DNA from: DATECU01 sp035286745
GTDB taxonomy: Bacteria > Acidobacteriota > Vicinamibacteria > Fen-336
Direction: 5' to 3'
Length of the DNA: 6,144 nucleotides
Assembly (NCBI GenBank): GCA_035286745.1
Contig: DATECU010000255.1
Location: 1 to 6,144 of the forward strand
The notes under the pieces are model-generated. The model was not told where the DNA came from and did not search any database. It was given only the letters and a program-made list of their open reading frames with translations. The position numbers and the translations under genes were made by a program. Positions 1 to 6,144 of the stretch are shown piece by piece (position 1 is the first letter of the stretch; the number at the start of each line of letters is the position of its first letter).

Positions 1-166
1 CGAACCCGCTGAAGGTGCAGTCTTCTGCGCCATCGAGGGCACGCACTTCGCCGGCCCGGTCTTCCAGAATCAGCTCGACCCGCGTCCGGTCGGGTGCCCA
101 GACCCGGAAGCGCGCCCCTCCTTCCTCTATCCACGCGCCGAAGCTGGGCCGGAAACGGGGTATCAC
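1..166 (-). CDS. treZ: Probable malto-oligosyltrehalose trehalohydrolase, N-terminal fragment
   Basis: TreZ is a cytoplasmic GH13 enzyme that releases trehalose from maltooligosyl-trehalose, the second step of the TreY-TreZ route from glycogen-type glucans. Only the first 55 codons lie in the window; the gene continues past its left edge. The fragment shows the N-terminal E-set/CBM48-like module: F9-G10-A11, then R19-F-R-V-W-A-P25, then V30-E-L, and F52-S-G54. This order (FGA, RFRVWAP, VEL, FSG) is what I know from TreZ N-termini. The start is well fixed: GTG at 166-164 is the only usable start after an in-frame TAA (187-185), and a GGAGG lies at 171-175, four bases upstream. No catalytic residues are visible. 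A glycogen branching or debranching enzyme (GlgB, GlgX) has a related N-terminal module and cannot be excluded. Coding is supported by family match, not length. Confidence 0.72.
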   Translation of the reverse strand, partial: MIPRFRPSFGAWIEEGGARFRVWAPDRTRVELILEDRAGEVRALDGAEDCTFSGF

Positions 167-176
167 CTCTCCTCCC

Positions 177-330
177 GCCGGATGTTACTCAGCCAGGTGA
201 GAGGACGCCATGGGGCGGCGGGCCCGGCCTCGGGTGGCCCCCCCGACGCTGGAATGTCGATCGGGCTCGTGGCCGCGGCCACAGTGGCGGTCTGCGCACC
301 CGGCTGGAGGGACCGTCGTGCACGAGACCG
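177..330. repeat. Direct repeat C, copy 1 (orphan copy of antiporter leader)
   Basis: This 154-bp stretch matches 5151-5305 in the same orientation with about 12 mismatches and one single-base indel (about 92% identity by eye). Copy 2 is the leader of the Kef-type gene. Copy 1 preserves the equivalent of its ribosome binding site (GGAGGGA at 306-312) and GTG start (318-320), plus the next two codons, then similarity stops. From that GTG only ten codons are open before TGA at 348-350, so copy 1 starts no antiporter. The left edge lies within about ten bases of the treZ start, so this repeat supplies most of treZ's upstream region. The indel shifts reading frames between the copies, arguing that the segment is not itself coding. 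Confidence 0.9.
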
Positions 331-338
331 GTCCGCAG

Positions 339-355
339 GGTCATCCGTGATGACC
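339..355. other. Perfect stem-loop / inverted repeat
   Basis: GGTCATC (339-345) and GATGACC (349-355) are perfect reverse complements around a 3-base loop, CGT. It begins nine bases after repeat C1 ends and overlaps the TGA that closes the ten-codon frame left by C1. It lies about 80 bases past the hydrolase stop on the minus strand. There is no T-tract on either side, so it is not a canonical intrinsic terminator. An operator or a remnant at the repeat boundary is also possible. Confidence 0.5.
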
Positions 356-373
356 AGGTCGATCACCCGGCGA

Positions 374-392
374 GACGCCAGCCGCTGGCGCC
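374..392 (-). terminator. Candidate GC hairpin downstream of the serine hydrolase
   Basis: Read on the minus strand, GGCGCCAG-CGG-CTGGCGTC forms an eight-pair stem (one G-T pair) with a 3-base loop, 44 bases after the hydrolase stop codon. No run of T follows, so intrinsic termination would be weak; it may instead stabilise a 3' end. The call rests only on position and pairing. Confidence 0.3.
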
Positions 393-436
393 ATCCCGGC
401 GAGCCCGCGCGCCGTCGCGAAGCCGGCGGCCGATCG

Positions 437-1507
437 TCAGCGCACGGAAGGCAGGAGCTGGTTCACGATGGCGTCCATGATTCGTGACCAGTTCGAGGAG
501 GCGTTTGCATTGTCGCGCCACTGGCAGGTGGCGACCGCCACCAGGCGCACTTCAGGCACCACCACGATGAACTGCCCCCCGTAGCCGTTGGCGTAGACGT
601 AGTCTAGACCGTGGGCACGGCCCCGCCACCACAAATAGCCGTAGCCGCTCGCGAAGGTGTAGCTGGCCAGAGGCACCTGGGGCGCAAGCGACTCCGAGAG
701 CCACGCCTCGCCGACCACACGGACCCCTCCCCGGCGCCCGTGGTCCAAGACGAGCGTCCCCAGCGCGAGCATGTCGCGGGGGGAAAGGTAGAGGCCGATA
801 CCACCGTGGCAGAAGCCCTGCGCGTCGGTGAGCCACCGCCTCTCCCCGATTCCCAGCGGCGCGAACAGGCGGCTCCGGGCCCAGGCATCGAGCCGCTGCC
901 CGGTGGCCTGCTGGATGACGATCGAGAGGAGGTGACTGGCTGCGGTGTTGTAGGTGTAGTGACTGCCGGGCGGGAAGGCGAGGGGCCGCGCCAGCAGGAA
1001 GTCGACCTGGCTCGGCGCCCGGAGCCACTCGTTGAAGAGGGCGTAGTCGCCTCCCTCGTACCAATCGAAGCCGCTTGTCATGATGAGCAGTTGCCGTATG
1101 GTGATTCGCGCGCGATCGTCCGCGATGGTGGTGGCCACCGGCTGCAGCCAGGGGCCCATGGCGCTGTCGACACCGGGGAGGAACCCCTCGTCGAGGGCGA
1201 GGCCTACCAGGAGCGAGGTGACGCTCTTGGTGACGGAGCGCACGTCGTCGGGTGCGTCGGCTCGGGCCACCCCGTAGCAGTCCTCGAACACGGTGGGCCC
1301 ACCGCGGGCGACGACGAGGCAGCCCATGCCGGGCACGGTGCTGACCTGGGATCGGGCACGAGCTAGCCCGCTCGCCTCGAAACCGGGAGGGCTGCTGGGC
1401 TCAGGACCAACCGGGCCCGACGAGCCACAGCCGGAAGCAAGCAGAAGCAGGAAGAGCACGCGGTGTCGCGTCCTGGGCGGAAGCAAGCAGCTGACGGCGT
1501 TGCGCAC
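437..1507 (-). CDS. Serine hydrolase lipoprotein, beta-lactamase/NylB-like (COG1680 type)
   Basis: This is a 356-residue serine hydrolase of the penicillin-binding-protein/class C beta-lactamase fold. Relatives include esterases, D-aminopeptidases and 6-aminohexanoate-dimer hydrolase; the substrate cannot be told from sequence. From GTG at 1507, basic residues precede the hydrophobic stretch V-L-F-L-L-L-L and a lipobox A-S-G-C with Cys27, so the mature protein is probably a membrane-anchored lipoprotein. Catalytic signature S91-V-T-K94 is intact (nucleophile Ser, base Lys). P-G-S-H-Y-T-Y186-N187 matches the second (Tyr) motif in its NylB-like form. A Trp-Leu-Thr-Asp, H-G-G-I-G-L, S-P-R-D-M block (residues 225-246) and N307-G-Y-G-G-Q near the C-terminus are also family hallmarks. 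Length is normal. The frame stays open to TTG at 1687, but that TTG is the first half of a consensus -35 box, so the longer start is unlikely. The gene is divergent from the aminopeptidase. Calling it an antibiotic-resistance lactamase is not justified. Confidence 0.9.
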   Translation of the reverse strand: MRNAVSCLLPPRTRHRVLFLLLLASGCGSSGPVGPEPSSPPGFEASGLARARSQVSTVPGMGCLVVARGGPTVFEDCYGVARADAPDDVRSVTKSVTSLLVGLALDEGFLPGVDSAMGPWLQPVATTIADDRARITIRQLLIMTSGFDWYEGGDYALFNEWLRAPSQVDFLLARPLAFPPGSHYTYNTAASHLLSIVIQQATGQRLDAWARSRLFAPLGIGERRWLTDAQGFCHGGIGLYLSPRDMLALGTLVLDHGRRGGVRVVGEAWLSESLAPQVPLASYTFASGYGYLWWRGRAHGLDYVYANGYGGQFIVVVPEVRLVAVATCQWRDNANASSNWSRIMDAIVNQLLPSVR

Positions 1508-1512
1508 GAGGC

Positions 1513-1517
1513 CCTCC
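1513..1517 (-). promoter_or_regulatory. Ribosome binding site fixing the hydrolase start
   Basis: On the minus strand GGAGG lies five bases upstream of GTG (1507-1505). With the lipoprotein signal that begins at this GTG, it favours this start over the TTG at 1687 and the ATG at 1633. Confidence 0.75.
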
Positions 1518-1658
1518 GAATTCGAGGCGAGACCTGGCTGGACCACGCGCCGAACGCCTACCCGGCTGCCGACCCCAGGCCGCGGCGGAGCGAACAGTGG
1601 GGTATGGTCTTGGCGGTGCCCCGACCACCCCATCTCCACCGGTCGCCGGCAGGCGCGT

Positions 1659-1687
1659 AGGTAATACGAGGGCGGTTCGCGTGTCAA
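1659..1687 (-). promoter_or_regulatory. Candidate sigma-70 promoter for the serine hydrolase
   Basis: The minus strand has a perfect -35, TTGACA, at 1687-1682. Possible -10 elements are TTACCT at 1664-1659 (17-base spacer) or TATTAC at 1666-1661 (15-base spacer, four of six matches). Either would start transcription near 1650, giving a leader of about 145 bases before the GTG at 1507. The -35 is strong and the -10 is weak. Confidence 0.45.
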
Positions 1688-1764
1688 CCCGCCCCGTCGC
1701 CGTCTTGCGCGCTCGGGGGCCTTCCCCGGCTCCGGTCACGCCCGAGCGAGCCCTGGCAGGTGGA

Positions 1765-1826
1765 CAGCGCCCCTGCCCGCGGGCGGTCCCGGCGCGCCGG
1801 TTCCGGCCAACGGGCAAACCCCTGCC
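1765..1826. repeat. Direct repeat A, copy 1 (GC-rich, palindrome-containing)
   Basis: These 62 bp match 5090-5150 in the same orientation with two mismatches and one single-base indel; 1773-1810 is a 38-bp exact match to 5098-5135. Inside are two palindromes, GCCCGCGGGC and the 12-bp CCGGCGCGCCGG (1789-1800). It sits in the divergent region between hydrolase and aminopeptidase, whereas copy 2 lies just after the aminopeptidase gene, so it is unlikely to be simply a terminator. It could be a dispersed intergenic repeat. Confidence 0.88.
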
Positions 1827-2037
1827 CACCCCGCGGCTACGCGACCTCGTCTGCCCCGCCCCGGTGGCGGTCGCAGCCCACTCGTCTGCGAGCACCTGCC
1901 GGCGAAGCACCTGGCTTCCAGTGCGGCAGGCCACGGCTTGGCGGGCACGTCCCGAGCGCGTCCGGTCGCGCCTTGGCCTCGGTGCGGCGGTCCTCGCACC
2001 GAGCGGGTTGACCGTCCGGTCGGTTGGAAGAACCTGC
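1827..2037. other. Intergenic stretch with a 9-bp stem-loop at 1978-2003
   Basis: This is the central part of the 649-bp gap (1508-2156) between the divergent hydrolase and aminopeptidase genes. Open frames crossing it on both strands are rich in Arg, Pro, Ala and Gly, match no family I know and look like GC-rich shadows. The one clear structure is CTCGGTGCG (1978-1986) pairing perfectly with CGCACCGAG (1995-2003) around an 8-base loop. No T-run follows on either strand. It lies about 35 bases upstream of the candidate aminopeptidase promoter, so it could be an operator or the hairpin of a small RNA; I have no evidence for either. Confidence 0.4.
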
Positions 2038-2066
2038 TTGCGTCCCAGGCCGGGCCGTTCTACAGT
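2038..2066 (+). promoter_or_regulatory. Candidate promoter for the M28 aminopeptidase
   Basis: TTGCGT (2038-2043) and TACAGT (2061-2066) are separated by exactly 17 bases. Both are four-of-six matches to the sigma-70 consensus, with the most conserved positions kept. Transcription would start near 2073, giving a leader of about 85 bases. This is a weak match in GC-rich DNA. Confidence 0.3.
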
Positions 2067-2156
2067 TCGCACAACGTCTAAGCCAGGATCACGGCGTCGC
2101 GGGTCGCACTTTCCCGTGCGCCATCGAGCCGACTCCCACCCATCCCGGAGGGAAGC

Positions 2157-5039
<2,883 letters not shown>

Positions 5040-5070
5040 AACCCGCTCCATGGCCGTGGTCTTGGACTGA

Positions 5071-5090
5071 GGCCGGCCGTCGCCGGGGCC
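5071..5090 (+). terminator. Candidate GC hairpin after the aminopeptidase gene
   Basis: GGCCGGC and GCCGGGGCC can pair around a CGTC loop with a two-base bulge, 31 bases past the TAG at 5037-5039. There is no T-tract, so it is at best a weak or factor-assisted terminator. It abuts repeat A2, which adds further palindromes. Confidence 0.3.
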
Positions 5091-5150
5091 AGCGCCGCTG
5101 CCCGCGGGCGGTCCCGGCGCGCCGGTTCCGGCCAAGGGCAGACCCCTGCC
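5090..5150. repeat. Direct repeat A, copy 2
   Basis: This is the 61-bp partner of 1765-1826, with two mismatches and one missing base, and the 12-bp palindrome CCGGCGCGCCGG kept at 5114-5125. It begins 51 bases after the aminopeptidase stop and ends exactly where repeat C2 begins. A1 and A2 bracket the aminopeptidase gene with its promoter region, 3.3 kb apart. Confidence 0.88.
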
Positions 5151-5305
5151 GCCGGAGGTTACTCAGCCAGGTGAGAGGACGCCATGGGGCGGCGGGCCTG
5201 GCCTCGGGGTGGCCCCCCCGACGCTAGAATGTGGATCGGGTTCGTGGCCGCGGCCGCAGCGGCGGTCAGCGCACCTGGCTTGAGGGACCTTCGTGCACGA
5301 GATCG
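5151..5305. repeat. Direct repeat C, copy 2 (leader and start of the antiporter gene)
   Basis: This 155-bp partner of 177-330 forms the 5' leader of the Kef-type gene and overlaps its first four codons. Conservation is highest at the left end (5159-5198, one mismatch over 40 bases). The 10-bp palindrome TCGTGCACGA (5291-5300) spans the GTG start and is identical in both copies. No open frame is shared by the two copies because of the indel near 5207. Confidence 0.9.
5225..5230 (+). promoter_or_regulatory. Possible -10 element for the antiporter gene
   Basis: TAGAAT matches the sigma-70 -10 consensus at five of six positions and would give a leader of about 55 bases. No recognisable -35 lies 16-18 bases upstream. 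The matching site in repeat C1 reads TGGAAT, losing the highly conserved second-position A. This is weak support from one hexamer. Confidence 0.22.
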
Positions 5306-6144
5306 CCTTCCTGCGCCAACTCGTCGTGATGTTCGGCGCGGCCCTGGTCGTCGTCCTGCTGCTGAGCCGCTTGCGGCTGCCCACCATCGCCGGCTTCATC
5401 GTGGCGGGCGCCGTGATGGGTCCGAGCGGCCTGCACTGGGTCGAGGAACCCGGCAGGGTCGAGCAGTTGGCCGAGGTGGGGGTCGTCCTTCTCCTGTTCA
5501 CCATCGGACTGGAGTTTCCGCTCACCGGCCTCCGCCGCACCGCGCGGGCTGCTTCCCTGGGAGGCGTGATCCAGTTAGGCGTGACGGCGCTGGTGGTGGT
5601 GGGGATCTCGCTGCGGTTGGGCCTCTCGGCTCCCCGCGGGGTTTTCTACGGCTTCCTGGTCGCGCTCTCCAGCACCGCCATCGTGCTGCGGGCCTTGGCG
5701 GAGCGCGGCGAGACCGACGCTCCCCAGGGGCGCTTCATCGTGGGCGTGCTCCTCTTCCAGGACCTGTGTGTCGTGCCCATGATGCTCGTGCTGCCTATGC
5801 TTGCCGGTGCTGGGCGGGGGCCCTGGGACATCGCGCTGGCAATAGGTAAGGCCGCGGCGGCGGTGGCGGCGACAGCAGCCCTGGCGCGGCTCTTGGTTCC
5901 GCGGGTGCTGCAGATGGTGGCGGGCACCCGCAGGCGCGACCTGTTCGTGCTGACCGTGCTCTTCTTCTGCCTGGGGATCGCCTGGCTCACCTCGCTGGCA
6001 GGGCTGTCGCTGGCCTTGGGGGCCTTCCTGGCGGGCATGGCGCTGGCCGACTCTCACTATGGCCACCAGGCGTTGTCCGACATGCTGCCCCTGCGCGACA
6101 CCTTCTCCAGCCTGTTCTACATCTCCATGGGGATGCTCCTCGAT
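5293..6144 (+). CDS. Kef-type K+/H+ (cation/proton) antiporter, CPA2 family, 5' part
   Basis: This is an inner-membrane CPA2 transporter exchanging a monovalent cation (K+ in KefB/KefC, possibly Na+) for protons. The 284 codons seen are open to the window edge, and the gene continues beyond. About nine hydrophobic segments are visible. Family motifs in order: G34-F-I-V-A-G-A-V-M-G-P-S-G-L47, E61-V-G-V-V-L-L-L-F-T-I-G-L-E74, L125-S-S-T-A-I130 and L154-F-Q-D157-L-C-V-V-P. The Gln-Asp pair (156-157) is the KefC-like form of the ion-binding site, rather than the Asp-Asp of NapA-type exchangers. GTG at 5293 is fixed by an in-frame TGA at 5281-5283 and by GAGGG at 5282-5286, six bases upstream; the next start would be ATG 5329. 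Full-length relatives often end in a cytoplasmic RCK/TrkA-N domain, not visible here. The leader is repeat C2. Confidence 0.93.
   Translation, partial: MHEIAFLRQLVVMFGAALVVVLLLSRLRLPTIAGFIVAGAVMGPSGLHWVEEPGRVEQLAEVGVVLLLFTIGLEFPLTGLRRTARAASLGGVIQLGVTALVVVGISLRLGLSAPRGVFYGFLVALSSTAIVLRALAERGETDAPQGRFIVGVLLFQDLCVVPMMLVLPMLAGAGRGPWDIALAIGKAAAAVAATAALARLLVPRVLQMVAGTRRRDLFVLTVLFFCLGIAWLTSLAGLSLALGAFLAGMALADSHYGHQALSDMLPLRDTFSSLFYISMGMLLD

Noticed and set aside
210..350. Possible small protein of 46 codons starting at an ATG in C1
   Set aside because: An upstream GAGAGG exists, but the single-base indel gives a different frame in C2, so the reading frame is not conserved between copies.
163..366. 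Minus-strand open frame of 67 codons over repeat C1
   Set aside because: It lies mainly in the non-coding repeat, conflicts with the treZ leader and has no recognisable features.
611..1366. Plus-strand open frame of 251 codons opposite the serine hydrolase
   Set aside because: The minus strand encodes S-V-T-K and other hydrolase motifs over the same bases; the plus-strand product is unrecognisable.
437..1507. Antibiotic-resistance beta-lactamase
   Set aside because: The motifs fit the broad serine-hydrolase superfamily, with a NylB-like second motif and a lipoprotein anchor; they do not indicate beta-lactam hydrolysis.
83..2022. The 10-mer CGTCCGGTCG at 83-92, 1959-1968 and 2013-2022
   Set aside because: It is short, GC-rich and falls once inside treZ coding sequence; plausible by chance with no regular spacing.
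5151..5292. Riboswitch upstream of the Kef-type gene
   Set aside because: Ion-transporter leaders sometimes hold riboswitches, but I could match no known class core here, and the copy at 177-320 no longer controls such a gene.
5184..5849. Plus-strand open frame of 221 codons beginning inside repeat C2
   Set aside because: It is out of frame with the Kef motifs that run from 5293 to the window end. The indel between C1 and C2 breaks it, so it is not conserved as coding.

Overview
The window is strongly GC-rich bacterial DNA, with G or C at most third codon positions, and holds four protein genes. Two of them run off the window edges. The closest relatives I can name are a Vibrio/Aeromonas-type zinc aminopeptidase, a NylB/class C beta-lactamase-like lipoprotein, a Kef-type cation/proton antiporter and a trehalose-forming hydrolase (TreZ). 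The secreted aminopeptidase carries Ser/Thr/Gly-rich immunoglobulin-like and Cys-containing repeat domains of a style I associate with Myxococcota, Acidobacteriota and similar environmental Gram-negatives. The phylum is an inference only.

Layout. 1-166 (-): 5' end of a probable treZ. 177-330: a 154-bp repeat (copy C1) that matches the leader and start codon of the antiporter gene further right. 331-436: short intergenic stretch with two perfect or near-perfect hairpins. 437-1507 (-): serine hydrolase lipoprotein, start re-set to a GTG with a strong ribosome binding site. 1508-2156: 649-bp divergent intergenic region with a consensus -35 for the hydrolase, a short GC-rich repeat (copy A1), a 9-bp stem-loop and a candidate promoter for the aminopeptidase. 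2157-5039 (+): 960-residue secreted M28 aminopeptidase with two 170-residue C-terminal repeats. 5040-5292: intergenic region with a GC hairpin, repeat copy A2 and repeat copy C2 directly joined. 5293-6144 (+): 5' two thirds or less of a Kef-type antiporter gene.

How the pieces fit. The hydrolase and aminopeptidase are divergent, exported, degradative enzymes (lipoprotein and secreted zinc peptidase), consistent with scavenging peptides or other polymers, but nothing shows a common pathway. TreZ (compatible-solute synthesis) and a Kef-type antiporter (ion/pH homeostasis) have no obvious tie to them.

The most notable structure is nested direct repeats. C1 and C2 (about 92% identical, 4.97 kb apart) bracket both exported-enzyme genes, and A1 and A2 (about 60 bp, nearly identical, 3.3 kb apart) bracket the aminopeptidase gene alone. 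C1 lies next to treZ and still carries the antiporter's ribosome binding site and GTG. This suggests that treZ and the antiporter were once divergent neighbours and that the two-gene block was inserted between them, or that A and C are dispersed intergenic elements. I saw no transposase, integrase, CRISPR array, tRNA or rRNA.
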